A stretch of 64,000 nucleotides of DNA from Shinella sp. SUS2 (GTDB lineage Bacteria > Pseudomonadota > Alphaproteobacteria > Rhizobiales > Rhizobiaceae), in assembly GCF_001262505.1 (NCBI RefSeq), contig NZ_KQ410724.1, positions 62,001 to 126,000 on the forward strand, written 5' to 3'. The notes under the pieces were generated by a model, which worked only from the letters and a program-made list of their open reading frames with translations, was not told where the DNA came from and did no database searches. The position numbers and the translations under genes were made by a program. Position 1 is the first letter of the stretch. Each line of letters opens with the position of its first letter. This document shows, piece by piece, positions 36,233 to 45,684 of the stretch.

Positions 36233-36706
36233 ATGCCGAAGAACACGATCTGCCTGTGGTTTGACAAGGATGCCGAAGCGGCCGCCCGCTTTTATGCCGC
36301 GACGTTTCCCGACAGCGCCGTGGGCGATGTCACCCGTGCGCCGGGCGATTACCCCGATGGCAAGCAGGGAGAAGTGCTGGTCGTCGGCTTCACGGTCGCC
36401 GGCATTCCGTGCATCGGCCTGAACGGCGGGCCGACCTTCAAGCACAACGAAGCCTTCTCCTTCCAGATATCCACGGAGGATCAGGAAGAGACCGACCGTT
36501 ACTGGAATGCGATCGTCGGCAATGGCGGGCAGGAAAGCGAGTGCGGCTGGTGCAAGGACAAATGGGGTATCTCCTGGCAGATCACGCCGCGCGTCCTCAT
36601 GGATGCGCTTGCCGCCGGTGGCGACGAGGCGAAACGCGCCTTCAACGTGATGATGACGATGAAGAAGATCGACGTCGCCGCCATCGAGGCGGCCCGGCGT
36701 GGCTGA
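36233..36706 (+). CDS. VOC-family protein (PhnB-like)
   Basis: 157 residues from the ATG preceded by GGAGG 8 bases upstream; an ATG five codons earlier lies just before that site. It opens MPKNTICLWFDKDAEAAARFY and has ALGKGGxE-type features such as GNGGQESECGWCKDKWG and SWQITP, which match the PhnB/3-demethylubiquinone-9 3-methyltransferase-like branch of the VOC superfamily. Despite that name, the real role of these proteins is mostly unknown. Two cysteines (ECGWC) are close together and could bind metal. It is convergent with the aldo/keto reductase gene. Confidence 0.85.
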   Translation: MPKNTICLWFDKDAEAAARFYAATFPDSAVGDVTRAPGDYPDGKQGEVLVVGFTVAGIPCIGLNGGPTFKHNEAFSFQISTEDQEETDRYWNAIVGNGGQESECGWCKDKWGISWQITPRVLMDALAAGGDEAKRAFNVMMTMKKIDVAAIEAARRG

Positions 36707-36762
36707 GTCGCGAACCCTTTCGGAGGATAAGAGACGGGCGGCCAATGGCCGCCCGCTTCTTG

Positions 36763-37806
36763 TCAGATCGGCGCCGGATAGAGACGGTGGATGCGGCGGA
36801 TGCCATTCGTCACGTCGGCCGAGAGAGTTACGTCGACCGCGCCGATATCCGTCTTCAGCTGCTCCATCGACGTCGCGCCGATGATGACGGAGGCCATGAA
36901 GGGCCGCGCCAGGCAGAAGGCGAGGGCCATCTGGCCGGCGTCGAGCCCGTGCTCCTTGGCAAGGTCCACATAGGCGCGCACGGCCGGCTCCTGAAGCGGC
37001 TGGTAGCGGCCGCCGAGGTCGCCGTTCTTCGTCAGGCGCGACCCCTCGGGGCGGGCGCCGTCGAGATACTTGCCCGTCAGAAGTCCGGCAGCGAGCGGCG
37101 AATAGGCGAGCAGGCCGATATCCTCGTGGTGCGAGACTTCGGCAAGGTCGAGGTCATAGGCCCGGTAGAGCAGATTGTATTCGTTCTGGATCGAGGCGAC
37201 GCGCGGCAGGCCCCTGGCCTCGGCGTGGCGCAGGAACTGCATCGTGCCCCAGGCCGTCTCGTTGGAAAGGCCGAGGGCCCGCACCTTGCCGGCCTTGACG
37301 AGCTCCCCGACGGTTTCGAGGGCTTCCGCCAGCTCGGCGGCAACCGCCTCGCGATCCTGCTTCGACGGGTCGTAGCTCCAGGCGTTGCGGAAATGATAAT
37401 GCCCGCGGTTCGGCCAGTGCAGCTGGTAGAGGTCGACATAGTCGGTCTTCAGCCGCTGGAGACTGCCGTCGATGGCTTCGAGGATGCCGGCACGGTTCAT
37501 CGGCGCGCCGCCGCGGATATAGGGGCGGCCGGGGCCGGCGACCTTGGTGGCGAGGATGACCTTCTCGCGGTTGCCGCGCGCCTGCATCCACGTGCCGATG
37601 AAGCGTTCGGTGTCGCCGTAGGTTTCTGCGGAAAGCGGTGTCGTCGGATAGAGTTCGGCAGTATCGATAAAGTTCACACCGTGGGCGAACGCATAGTCGA
37701 GCTGGTCGTGCGCGTCCTTCTCGCTGTTCTGCGAGCCCCAGGTCATCGTGCCAAGGCAGATTTCCGACACGCTGATGCCGGTCCGGCCAAGCGGATTATA
37801 CTTCAT
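36763..37806 (-). CDS. Aldo/keto reductase (Tas-like)
   Basis: 347 residues from the ATG of MKYNPLGRTG. A TIM-barrel NADPH-dependent reductase. The tetrad is Asp48, Tyr53 (DTAELYPTTP), Lys88 (ILATKVAG) and His130 (LYQLHWPN). The AELYPTTPLSAETYG sequence and the length match the E. coli Tas group. The physiological substrate is unknown. It is divergent from fabD, with 193 bases between the starts. Confidence 0.9.
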   Translation of the reverse strand: MKYNPLGRTGISVSEICLGTMTWGSQNSEKDAHDQLDYAFAHGVNFIDTAELYPTTPLSAETYGDTERFIGTWMQARGNREKVILATKVAGPGRPYIRGGAPMNRAGILEAIDGSLQRLKTDYVDLYQLHWPNRGHYHFRNAWSYDPSKQDREAVAAELAEALETVGELVKAGKVRALGLSNETAWGTMQFLRHAEARGLPRVASIQNEYNLLYRAYDLDLAEVSHHEDIGLLAYSPLAAGLLTGKYLDGARPEGSRLTKNGDLGGRYQPLQEPAVRAYVDLAKEHGLDAGQMALAFCLARPFMASVIIGATSMEQLKTDIGAVDVTLSADVTNGIRRIHRLYPAPI

Positions 37807-37999
37807 GGGAGGAGAAATCCTGTTGTGGAAACGGCGCGACTGTAGGCGGCTCCTCGTGAATCGCAAGACGGAAAGCGCCTTTTCCCTGTGTGAAGGCCTT
37901 GGAAATGCCGGCTTTGAGGTGCCGGAAGCCTGCCGCACGCCTTGACTCGCCGGGTCGGAATGTGAATGGAAAAGAAAACATGAGACGGGAGAGACCCCT

Positions 38000-38944
38000 A
38001 TGAGCGTAGCATTCACCTTCCCCGGCCAGGGCAGCCAGGCCGTCGGCATGGGCAAGGATCTCGCGGAAGCCTTCCCGGAGGCGCGCGCCGTTTTCGCGGA
38101 AGTCGACGAGGCGCTCGGTCAGAAGCTTTCCGCCATCATGTTCGAAGGACCGGAAGAAACGCTGACGCTGACGGCCAACGCCCAGCCGGCGCTGATGGCC
38201 GTGTCGATCGCCGTCATGCGCGTGCTCGAGGCGCGCGGCCTGTCGCTGAAGGATCAGGTCTCCTATGTCGCCGGACACTCGCTCGGCGAATATTCGGCGC
38301 TCTGTGCCGCCGGAACCTTCACGCTGGCCGATACGGCACGCCTTCTGCGCATCCGAGGCAATGCCATGCAGTCCGCGGTCCCGGTCGGCGAAGGCGCGAT
38401 GGCTGCCATCATCGGCCTGGAACAGGCGGATGTCGAAGCCATCTGCAAGGAAGCCTCCACCGGCGGCAGCTGCCAGATCGCCAACGACAACGGCGGTGGC
38501 CAGCTCGTCATTTCCGGCTCCAAGCCGGCCGTCGAGGTCGCGGCCCGGCTTGCGACGGAAAAGGGTGCCAAGCGTGCGCTGATGCTGTCCGTCTCCGCCC
38601 CTTTCCATTCCGCCCTGATGGGCCCGGCCGCCGACGCCATGCGCGAGGCGCTGGCAGGCGTTTCGGTCAAGGCGCCGGTCGTGCCCGTCATTGCCAATGT
38701 ACGCGCGGCTCCGGTCAGTGAGCCGCAGGAGATCGCCCGCCTGCTCGTCGAGCAGGTCACCGGCCAGGTGCGCTGGCGCGAGACGGTCGAATGGTTCGCG
38801 GCAAACAATGTCACCACGCTTTATGAGGTCGGTTCCGGCAAGGTGCTGACGGGCCTTGCCCGCCGCATCGACAAGTCCGTCACCGGCATCGCCATCAACA
38901 CGCCCGCCGATATCGACAGCGCGCTCGCAGCCCTCATCGGTTGA
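38000..38944 (+). CDS. fabD: Malonyl-CoA-acyl carrier protein transacylase
   Basis: 314 residues. It loads malonate from CoA to ACP. The opening TFPGQGSQAVGMG, the nucleophile Ser94 in GHSLGEYSA and the catalytic His203 in SAPFHSALM are all present. GGGAGAG lies upstream. It is first in the cluster fabD-fabG-acpP-fabF, 23 bases before fabG. A CTTGAC hexamer at 37941 could be its -35, but the -10 is poor. Confidence 0.97.
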   Translation: MSVAFTFPGQGSQAVGMGKDLAEAFPEARAVFAEVDEALGQKLSAIMFEGPEETLTLTANAQPALMAVSIAVMRVLEARGLSLKDQVSYVAGHSLGEYSALCAAGTFTLADTARLLRIRGNAMQSAVPVGEGAMAAIIGLEQADVEAICKEASTGGSCQIANDNGGGQLVISGSKPAVEVAARLATEKGAKRALMLSVSAPFHSALMGPAADAMREALAGVSVKAPVVPVIANVRAAPVSEPQEIARLLVEQVTGQVRWRETVEWFAANNVTTLYEVGSGKVLTGLARRIDKSVTGIAINTPADIDSALAALIG

Positions 38945-38967
38945 TCTAATCTTAAAGGAACGGAACC

Positions 38968-39705
38968 ATGTTTGATCTTTCCGGCCGCAAGGCTCTCGTT
39001 ACCGGCGCTTCCGGTGGCATCGGCGAAGAGATCGCCCGCATCCTCCATGCCCAAGGCGCCATCGTCGGCCTGCATGGCACGCGCGTCGAAAAGCTCGAAA
39101 CGCTTGCCAATGAGCTTGGCGAGCGCGTCCACATCTTCCCGGCAAACCTCTCCGACCGCGCCGAAGTCAAGGCGCTGGGCGAGAAGGCGGAAGCCGATCT
39201 CGGCGGCGTCGACATCCTCGTCAACAATGCCGGCATCACCAAGGACGGTCTCTTCGTGCGCATGAGCGACGACGACTGGGATGCGGTTCTGGAAGTCAAC
39301 CTCACGGCCGTGTTCCGCCTGACGCGCGAGCTCACCCATCCGATGATGCGCCGCCGCTACGGCCGCATCATCAACATCACCTCCGTCGTCGGCGTCACCG
39401 GCAATCCGGGCCAGGCGAACTATTGCGCCTCCAAGGCCGGCATGATCGGCTTCACCAAGTCGCTCGCGCAGGAGATCGCCACCCGCAACGTCACGGTCAA
39501 CTGCGTCGCGCCCGGCTTCATCGAAAGCGCGATGACCGGCAAGCTGAACGACAAGCAGAAGGAAGCCATCATGGGCGCCATTCCGATGAAGCGCATGGGC
39601 ACCGGCGCGGAAGTTGCATCCGCCGTCGCCTATCTCGCCTCCTCGGAAGCGTCCTACATGACAGGCCAGACGCTGCATGTGAACGGCGGCATGGCGATGA
39701 TCTGA
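38968..39705 (+). CDS. fabG: 3-oxoacyl-[acyl-carrier-protein] reductase
   Basis: 245 residues, SDR fold. It reduces 3-oxoacyl-ACP with NADPH. The cofactor motif TGASGGIG is at 12-19, NNAG at 86-89, and the catalytic Ser139, Tyr152 and Lys156 are in NITSV and YCASK. The position between fabD and acpP confirms the assignment over other SDRs. A 283-base non-coding gap separates it from acpP. Confidence 0.97.
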   Translation: MFDLSGRKALVTGASGGIGEEIARILHAQGAIVGLHGTRVEKLETLANELGERVHIFPANLSDRAEVKALGEKAEADLGGVDILVNNAGITKDGLFVRMSDDDWDAVLEVNLTAVFRLTRELTHPMMRRRYGRIINITSVVGVTGNPGQANYCASKAGMIGFTKSLAQEIATRNVTVNCVAPGFIESAMTGKLNDKQKEAIMGAIPMKRMGTGAEVASAVAYLASSEASYMTGQTLHVNGGMAMI

Positions 39706-39717
39706 TACAGGGCCAAG

Positions 39718-39770
39718 TGCCCGGCGTTGCAGCACGAATAGCATGTTGACCGCTGGCGCACCGGGCATTT
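39718..39770 (+). terminator. Possible structured element or terminator between fabG and acpP
   Basis: TGCCCGG at 39718-39724 and CCGGGCA at 39761-39767 pair, with further inner pairing of CAGC with GCTG, and are followed by TTTTC. The loop is long, so termination is uncertain. It may let acpP be expressed separately and more strongly than fabG. Confidence 0.4.
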
Positions 39771-39988
39771 TCGGACTTTGCGGCAGACTTAAACCGTGTT
39801 AATCGGGCCATGACTGTCAGCAGTCGATCGGCAAATGCCTCGCGCGTTCAGGCGGTACGCAACAGTATCGTCAATGCCGCATTGCCAGTTGAAGGGATTG
39901 CCGGATGTGTTCTTGAGGCACATCGGGCGTGTTGAGTGTCCGGTGCCGTGACAGGCGCCGATCAAAAACAAAGGTCGAGGAATCCGAC

Positions 39989-40225
39989 ATGAGCGACGTA
40001 GCAGAACGCGTAAAGAAAATTGTCATTGATCATCTGGGTGTTGACGCCGAAAAGGTCAGCGAAGGCGCAAGCTTCATCGATGATCTTGGCGCGGACTCGC
40101 TCGACACCGTCGAACTGGTCATGGCGTTCGAAGAAGAATTCGGCGTCGAGATCCCGGACGATGCGGCTGACTCGATCCTGACGGTCGGCGACGCCGTCAA
40201 GTTCATCGAGAAGGCCCAGGCCTGA
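39989..40225 (+). CDS. acpP: Acyl carrier protein
   Basis: 78 residues from the ATG of [11 protein letters not shown] small acidic helical protein that carries growing acyl chains. Ser37 in the GADSLDTVE motif is the attachment site for 4'-phosphopantetheine. The sequence matches AcpP and not the specialised rhizobial ACPs (NodF, AcpXL). The leader is long (283 bases after fabG), consistent with its own promoter and high expression; the upstream AAAGGTCGAGGAA region gives the ribosome site. Confidence 0.98.
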   Translation: MSDVAERVKKIVIDHLGVDAEKVSEGASFIDDLGADSLDTVELVMAFEEEFGVEIPDDAADSILTVGDAVKFIEKAQA

Positions 40226-40331
40226 TCGAACATTCCGGCGGGCCTCCTTCGGGTGGCCCGTCCCGGCCTTCCCGGGCCGCACCTCCTCTTGGGGCAATAG
40301 ACATAGAATACATAAGGGTGGATCACGGACG

Positions 40332-41591
40332 ATGAGGCGTGTCGTTATCACGGGTACCGGCATGGTATCCCCGCTTGGCTGTGGCACCGAAGTTACCTGG
40401 AGCCGGCTTCTCGAAGGCCGCAGCGGCGCTGCCAGGGTAACCACCTTCGAGGTCGATGACCTCCCTGCAAAGATAGCCTGCTCCATTCCCCTCGGCGACG
40501 GTACCGGCGGTACCTACAATGCCGACCAGTGGATGGAACCGAAGGAGCAGCGCAAGGTCGATCCTTTCATCGTCTACGCCGTCGCTGCCGCCGACATGGC
40601 GCTGGCAGACGCCGGCTGGCATCCGAAGACCGACGAGGACCAGATCGCGACCGGCGTGCTCATCGGCTCGGGTATCGGCGGCCTCGATGGCATCGTCGAG
40701 GCCGGCTACACGCTGCGCGACAAGGGTCCGCGCCGCGTCTCGCCCTTCTTCATTCCCGGCCGCCTGATCAACCTCGCCTCCGGCCAGGTCTCCATCAAGC
40801 ACAAGCTGCGCGGCCCGAACCATTCCGTCGTCACCGCCTGCTCGACCGGCGCGCACGCCATTGGCGATGCCAGCCGCCTGATCGCGCTGGGCGATGCTGA
40901 CGTCATGGTGGCGGGCGGTGCCGAATCGCCGATCTGCCGCATCGCGCTCGCCGGCTTTGCCGCCTGCAAGGCGCTCTCCACCGACCGCAACGACGACCCG
41001 ACCGCCGCCTCGCGCCCCTATGACCGGGATCGCGACGGCTTCGTCATGGGCGAGGGCGCCGGCGTCGTCATCTTGGAAGAGCTGGAGCACGCGAAGGCGC
41101 GCGGCGCGAAGATCTACGCCGAAGTCGTCGGTTACGGTCTTTCGGGCGATGCCTACCACATCACCGCGCCGTCGGAAGACGGCGACGGCGCCTATCGCTG
41201 CATGCAGATGGCGCTGAAGCGCGCTGGCATTCCGGCAAGCGAGCTCGACTATATCAACGCACACGGCACCTCCACCATGGCCGACACGATCGAGCTTGGT
41301 GCGGTGGAGCGTCTGGTCGGCGATGCCGCATCGCGCGTCTCCATGTCGTCCACCAAGTCGGCGATCGGCCATCTGCTCGGCGCCGCCGGCGCCGTCGAGG
41401 CGATCTTCACGGCGCTGGCGATCCGTGACAATATCGCTCCGCCGACGCTGAACCTCGACAATCCCGACGTCGAGACGGCGATCGACCTGGTGCCGCACAA
41501 GGCGCGCAAGCGCGAGATCAACGTGGCGCTGTCCAATTCGTTCGGCTTCGGCGGAACGAATGCGTCGCTGGTTCTCAAGCGCTACGCCTGA
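40332..41591 (+). CDS. fabF: 3-oxoacyl-[acyl-carrier-protein] synthase II
   Basis: 419 residues. It extends acyl-ACP with malonyl-ACP. The catalytic Cys170 in TACSTGAHA, His311 in NAHGTSTM and His347 in KSAIGHLLGAAG form the KASII triad. Length and the C-terminal FGFGGTNASLVLK motif are standard. It follows acpP after 106 bases. A hairpin at 41593 lies directly after its stop codon. Confidence 0.97.
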   Translation: MRRVVITGTGMVSPLGCGTEVTWSRLLEGRSGAARVTTFEVDDLPAKIACSIPLGDGTGGTYNADQWMEPKEQRKVDPFIVYAVAAADMALADAGWHPKTDEDQIATGVLIGSGIGGLDGIVEAGYTLRDKGPRRVSPFFIPGRLINLASGQVSIKHKLRGPNHSVVTACSTGAHAIGDASRLIALGDADVMVAGGAESPICRIALAGFAACKALSTDRNDDPTAASRPYDRDRDGFVMGEGAGVVILEELEHAKARGAKIYAEVVGYGLSGDAYHITAPSEDGDGAYRCMQMALKRAGIPASELDYINAHGTSTMADTIELGAVERLVGDAASRVSMSSTKSAIGHLLGAAGAVEAIFTALAIRDNIAPPTLNLDNPDVETAIDLVPHKARKREINVALSNSFGFGGTNASLVLKRYA

Positions 41592-41592
41592 A

Positions 41593-41610
41593 CCGGGGCT
41601 TCTGCCCCGG
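41593..41610 (+). other. Hairpin immediately after fabF
   Basis: CCGGGGC and GCCCCGG pair perfectly around a TTCT tetraloop, 2 bases after the fabF stop, without a following T run. It may stabilise the fabF 3' end or weaken read-through into mltG. Confidence 0.4.
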
Positions 41611-41709
41611 CACGCTACACACCCGAATGCGCAGGGCAGGCCCATCCTGCTTTTGCCGTATTGCTCTGCTGGAAGACAGTCGAGCAATGCCCGAACATGA
41701 GGACAGTCC

Positions 41710-42891
41710 GTGAGCGACACGAACGAACCCGGCGAGACGCAGTTTGGCCGCGGCGAGGCCTCCGGCCAGTCGCGCATCATTCCCAAGTCCGCCAATGAGG
41801 CCCTCCGGCCGGAACAGGTGCCGCAGCCGCCGAGCAAGCGCCGCTCGCGCAAGGCGCGCAGCCAGATCGTCATCTTCCTGAATTTCGTCATGACCGTGGT
41901 CGTCTTCGCCACGATCATCGGCATCGGCATCTTCTATTACGGCGTGAAGAGCTACGAGGAACAGGGCCCGCTGACGGCCAACACGAACTTCATCGTGCGT
42001 GGCGGCGCCGGCACGAACGAGATCGCGGCCAATCTCGAGCGCAACAACATCATCACGGACAGCCGCGTTTTCCGTGTGCTTTCGCGCATCTATCTCGACG
42101 GCGAGACGCTGAAGGCCGGCGAATACGAGATCAAGTCCGGTGCGACGATGCGCGAGATCGTCGAACTCCTGAAGTCGGGCAAGTCGATCCTCTACAGCGT
42201 TTCCGTGCCGGAGGGGCTGACGGTCAAGCAGATATTCAAGCGCCTGTCCGACGATCCGGTACTCGAAGGCGATCTGCCGGCCGACCTGCCGGCCGAAGGC
42301 TCGCTGATGCCCGATACCTACAAGTTCTCCCGCGGTACGAAGCGTGGCGACATCCTGCACCAGATGCAGGATGCGCAGAAGGCGCTGATCGACCAGATAT
42401 GGGAACGCCGCGACGACAATCTGCCAATCGCCACGCGCGAGGAGTTCGTCACGCTCGCCTCGATCGTCGAGAAGGAGACGGGCCGGGCCGACGAGCGGCC
42501 GCGCGTCGCCTCGGTCTTCCTCAACCGCCTGGACAAGGGCATGCGCCTGCAGTCCGATCCGACGATCATCTACGGCATCTTCGGTGGCGACGGTAAGCCG
42601 GCTGACCGCCCGATCTACCAGTCGGATCTTGAGAAGCAGACGCCGTTCAACACCTATATCATCAAGGGCCTGCCGCCGACGCCGATCGCCAATCCGGGCC
42701 GTGCCGCCCTCGAGGCGGTCGCCAATCCGTCGCGCACGCCGGATCTCTACTTCGTCGCCGACGGCACGGGCGGTCACGTCTTCGCCGAGACGCTGGACGA
42801 GCACAACCAGAATGTCCGCCGCTGGCGCAAGCTGGAAGCGGAAAAGGCGGCCGAAGCCGCCAAAGAGGCGGAAGCGGCAGGCTCGCAGTAA
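41710..42891 (+). CDS. mltG: Endolytic murein transglycosylase
   Basis: 393 residues from a GTG start. It cuts nascent glycan strands and so sets their length. A 48-residue basic cytoplasmic N-terminus is followed by one membrane helix (about 52-76). The LysM-like subdomain spans about 92-155. The YceG catalytic domain contains ASIVEKETG with the conserved Glu254, and the C-terminal part has SDPTIIYGI and the ending PNPGRAAL-type motif (IANPGRAALEAV). The tail is Ala/Glu-rich. The fabF-mltG-yicC-gmk order is conserved in rhizobia. Confidence 0.94.
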   Translation: MSDTNEPGETQFGRGEASGQSRIIPKSANEALRPEQVPQPPSKRRSRKARSQIVIFLNFVMTVVVFATIIGIGIFYYGVKSYEEQGPLTANTNFIVRGGAGTNEIAANLERNNIITDSRVFRVLSRIYLDGETLKAGEYEIKSGATMREIVELLKSGKSILYSVSVPEGLTVKQIFKRLSDDPVLEGDLPADLPAEGSLMPDTYKFSRGTKRGDILHQMQDAQKALIDQIWERRDDNLPIATREEFVTLASIVEKETGRADERPRVASVFLNRLDKGMRLQSDPTIIYGIFGGDGKPADRPIYQSDLEKQTPFNTYIIKGLPPTPIANPGRAALEAVANPSRTPDLYFVADGTGGHVFAETLDEHNQNVRRWRKLEAEKAAEAAKEAEAAGSQ

Positions 42892-42911
42892 GAACGCCTT
42901 TTTTCATGCTG

Positions 42912-42938
42912 AAGGCCCCGGCAAATCCGGGGCCTTTT
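42912..42938 (+). terminator. Rho-independent terminator after mltG
   Basis: A perfect 10-base-pair stem, AAGGCCCCGG at 42912-42921 and CCGGGGCCTT at 42927-42936, with a CAAAT loop, then TTCG. It separates mltG from yicC. Confidence 0.82.
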
Positions 42939-43128
42939 CGTATTCCGGGGCATGCTTTCCTGTTCATCCCCACCTTTGATGTGGATCGCGTATCGTTCCC
43001 GGCGCTCCCCCGTTTCCAACCCCGTGAAACTGCTCCACTTTGGGGGATGGTTTTCGCGCCTGCCGCGCGTTTCGGCTGCCCCGCCTTCCGGCTTGACCTG
43101 CCGTCGCCGGGCGCCACAGGAGGACGAC

Positions 43129-44016
43129 ATGACATTGCAATCGATGACCGGCTTTGCGCGGGTCGAGGGAACCAGCGGGCGCACGCGCTGGGTCTGGGAG
43201 CTTCGCTCGGTCAACGGCAAGGGTCTCGACATCAGGCTGCGCCTGCCACCCGGCTTCGAGGCGCTGGAGAGCGATGTGCGGCGCCTTGCAGGTGAGACCC
43301 TCGCGCGCGGCAACCTCCAGATCGGCCTCTCCGTCAGCGTCAGCGAAGCCCAGGTCGAGGCGGTGGTGAACCAGGGTGCGCTTGCGGCCGTGCTGGCGCT
43401 GCGCGAGCAGCTGGCCGGCAAGATCGATCCGGCGCCGCTCAAGCTCGACACGCTGCTCGCCATGCGCGGCGTCGTCGATTTCCGCGAGGCTGACGAGAGC
43501 GAGGCCGAGCGCGTGGCGCGCGATGCCGATATCCGCACGGGGCTCCTGGAGGCGATCCGCTGTCTTGCCGAGATGCGCTGCAAGGAGGGCGTGGCGCTTG
43601 CCGGGGTGTTGCTCGGCCAGGTCGCCCGCGTCGAGACGTTGACGGCGACCGTCGAGGCCGATCCCTCACGCAGCGTTTCGGCCATTGCCGAGCGGCTTTC
43701 GGCCCAGGTCGCCGTACTCCTGCAGGGAACGACGGCGCTCGACCGCGACCGCTTGCACCAGGAGGCGGCGCTGCTTGCCACCAAGGCGGACCTGCGCGAG
43801 GAGATCGACCGGCTGAAGGGACACGTCGCCGCGGCGCGGGAGCTGATCGCCGAAGGCGGGCCGATCGGCCGCAAGCTCGATTTTCTCGCACAGGAATTTA
43901 ACCGGGAATCGAATACGATCTGTTCCAAGTCGAACGCCGCTGCTGTAACGGCTGCGGGTATCGAACTGAAGGTCGTCATCGATCAGTTCAGGGAACAGGT
44001 CCAGAATCTGGAGTAG
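43129..44016 (+). CDS. yicC: YicC/YloC-family endoribonuclease
   Basis: 295 residues from the ATG with AGGAGGACGAC just upstream. The N-terminus LQSMTGFARVEG and the C-terminal QEFNRESNTICSKS are the two hallmarks of the family. Members have been described as endoribonucleases affecting small RNA stability in E. coli and B. subtilis. It is helical in the middle. The gene ends 3 bases before gmk, a pairing seen in many bacteria, so they are co-translated. The upstream 190 bases after the mltG terminator must contain the promoter. Confidence 0.94.
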   Translation: MTLQSMTGFARVEGTSGRTRWVWELRSVNGKGLDIRLRLPPGFEALESDVRRLAGETLARGNLQIGLSVSVSEAQVEAVVNQGALAAVLALREQLAGKIDPAPLKLDTLLAMRGVVDFREADESEAERVARDADIRTGLLEAIRCLAEMRCKEGVALAGVLLGQVARVETLTATVEADPSRSVSAIAERLSAQVAVLLQGTTALDRDRLHQEAALLATKADLREEIDRLKGHVAAARELIAEGGPIGRKLDFLAQEFNRESNTICSKSNAAAVTAAGIELKVVIDQFREQVQNLE

Positions 44017-44019
44017 GCC

Positions 44020-44679
44020 ATGGCCGAGCCGTCGAAGCATATCCAAATCGAACGCCGCGGGCTCATGCTCGTCATCTCCTCGCCGTCGGGCGCCGGCAAG
44101 TCGACCATCGCCCGCAATCTCCTGGAGGCCGATCCCGGACTCAGCCTGTCGGTCAGCGTCACGACCCGCCAGCGCCGGGCCAGCGAGATCGCCGGGCGCC
44201 ACTACCATTTCATCAACCACAAGGAGTTCGAGCGGCTGCGCGACAGCGATGCGCTGCTCGAATGGGCCGAGGTGCACGGCAACTTCTACGGCACGCCGCG
44301 CGAGCCGGTGGAGGAGGCGATGTCCGCCGGCCGCGACATGCTGTTCGACATCGACTGGCAGGGCGCCCAGCAGCTGCAGGAGAAGATGCCGGCCGACGTG
44401 GTCTCGATCTTCATCCTGCCGCCCTCGATGACGGAGCTGCAATCGCGACTGCACCGGAGAGCCGAGGATACGGAAGAGGTCATCCAGACCCGTCTCGCCA
44501 ATTCCCGTGCCGAGATCGAGCACTGGCGGGAATACGACTATGTCATCCTCAACGATGACCTCTCCGTCGCCTTCGACGCCGTGCAGAGCATCGTCAAGGC
44601 CGAACGCCTGCGCCGCGACCGGCGGCATGGCCTGTTCGAGTTCGTGACGAAGCTGGTGACGGAAAAGCCGGCTTTGTAG
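44020..44679 (+). CDS. gmk: Guanylate kinase
   Basis: 219 residues. It phosphorylates GMP to GDP. The P-loop SPSGAGKST is at 21-29, followed by [21 protein letters not shown], the GMP-binding region, and [11 protein letters not shown]. All are as in the family. It follows yicC after 3 bases. Downstream is RIME-like copy D, with no separate terminator visible. Confidence 0.97.
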   Translation: MAEPSKHIQIERRGLMLVISSPSGAGKSTIARNLLEADPGLSLSVSVTTRQRRASEIAGRHYHFINHKEFERLRDSDALLEWAEVHGNFYGTPREPVEEAMSAGRDMLFDIDWQGAQQLQEKMPADVVSIFILPPSMTELQSRLHRRAEDTEEVIQTRLANSRAEIEHWREYDYVILNDDLSVAFDAVQSIVKAERLRRDRRHGLFEFVTKLVTEKPAL

Positions 44680-44711
44680 GCGTTCGTTCGCATCCTCTTT
44701 TCGTGGGATTG

Positions 44712-44845
44712 TCCCTCACTCTACCCCTTTCCCCGCAAGCGGGGAGAGGACTTGCCCTGTAAACGGCATTGGTTGAGGAAAACGGATCGGCCTGTCCCTT
44801 CGCCCCGCTTGCGGGGAGAAGGTGGCCGGCAGGCCGGATGAGGGG
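44712..44845 (+). repeat. RIME-like palindromic intergenic element, copy D
   Basis: 134 bases with TCCCTCA (one change from the consensus) at the left and TGAGGGG at the right. Hairpins TTCCCCGC/GCGGGGAG-like near 44729-44748 and CGCCCCGC/GCGGGGAG-like near 44801-44819. Same orientation as A and B. It sits between the convergent ends of gmk and rsmA. Confidence 0.7.
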
Positions 44846-44856
44846 CTGTTTAAAGC

Positions 44857-45684
44857 CTACAACGCGTTCGCCAGCCGTACGAACTCTTCCACGCTCAGCG
44901 TCTCGGCCCGTCGCTGCGGGTCGATCTCCGCGCGCGCCAAGAGGGCTTCGCCGCCGAGCGACTTGACGCTCTGGCGCAGCATCTTGCGGCGCTGGCCGAA
45001 GGCGGCATGGGTGGTGCGCTCCAGCGCGGCCACATCGCAGGGCAAGGGGTTGGGCACCGGTTCCAGATGCACGACCGACGAGGTGACCTTCGGTGGCGGG
45101 GTAAAAGCCTGGGGCGGAACGTCGAAGGCCATGTGGGCATGGGTGCGCCAGCCTGAGAGCACGCCGAGCCGACCGTAGTGGTCGTCGTTCTCTTCCGCCA
45201 CGATGCGCAGGCCCACCTCACGCTGGAACATCAGCGTCAGCGATTCCCAGAAGGGCGGCCAGGCTTTCGGCAGCAGCCAGTTGACGAGGAGCTGCGTGCC
45301 GACATTGTAGGGCAGGTTCGCGATGATGCGCACCGGTTCGCCCGGCGCCAGCGCCTCGAAATCCGTCTTCAGCGCGTCCCCTTCGATGACCGTCAGACGG
45401 CCCGGATAGTGCTCCGCGATTTCGGCGAGCGCGGGCAGGCAGCGCGCGTCGCGCTCGATGGCGATCACGCGCTTTGCGCCGAGCGCCAGGATGGCGCGCG
45501 TCAGGCCGCCCGGGCCGGGACCGACCTCGATCACCGTATGGTTTTCGATCGGGCCGGCGGTGCGGGCGATTTTCTGGGTGAGGTTGAGGTCGAGCAGGAA
45601 GTTCTGGCCAAGCGCCTTCTTCGCATCCAGCCCGTGGCGCTGGATGACATCGCGAAGCGGCGGCAGCCCGTCGAGTGCAGCCAT
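44857..45684 (-). CDS. rsmA: 16S rRNA (adenine1518/1519-N6)-dimethyltransferase
   Basis: 275 residues. It dimethylates two adjacent adenines near the 3' end of 16S rRNA. The SAM motif [12 protein letters not shown] is at 51-62, the [11 protein letters not shown] segment that starts the fold is at 22-32, and the catalytic NLPYN is at 123-127. Its ATG shares one base with the pdxA stop (TGATG), so translation is coupled, the same order as in E. coli (surA-pdxA-rsmA). Confidence 0.97.
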   Translation of the reverse strand: MAALDGLPPLRDVIQRHGLDAKKALGQNFLLDLNLTQKIARTAGPIENHTVIEVGPGPGGLTRAILALGAKRVIAIERDARCLPALAEIAEHYPGRLTVIEGDALKTDFEALAPGEPVRIIANLPYNVGTQLLVNWLLPKAWPPFWESLTLMFQREVGLRIVAEENDDHYGRLGVLSGWRTHAHMAFDVPPQAFTPPPKVTSSVVHLEPVPNPLPCDVAALERTTHAAFGQRRKMLRQSVKSLGGEALLARAEIDPQRRAETLSVEEFVRLANAL

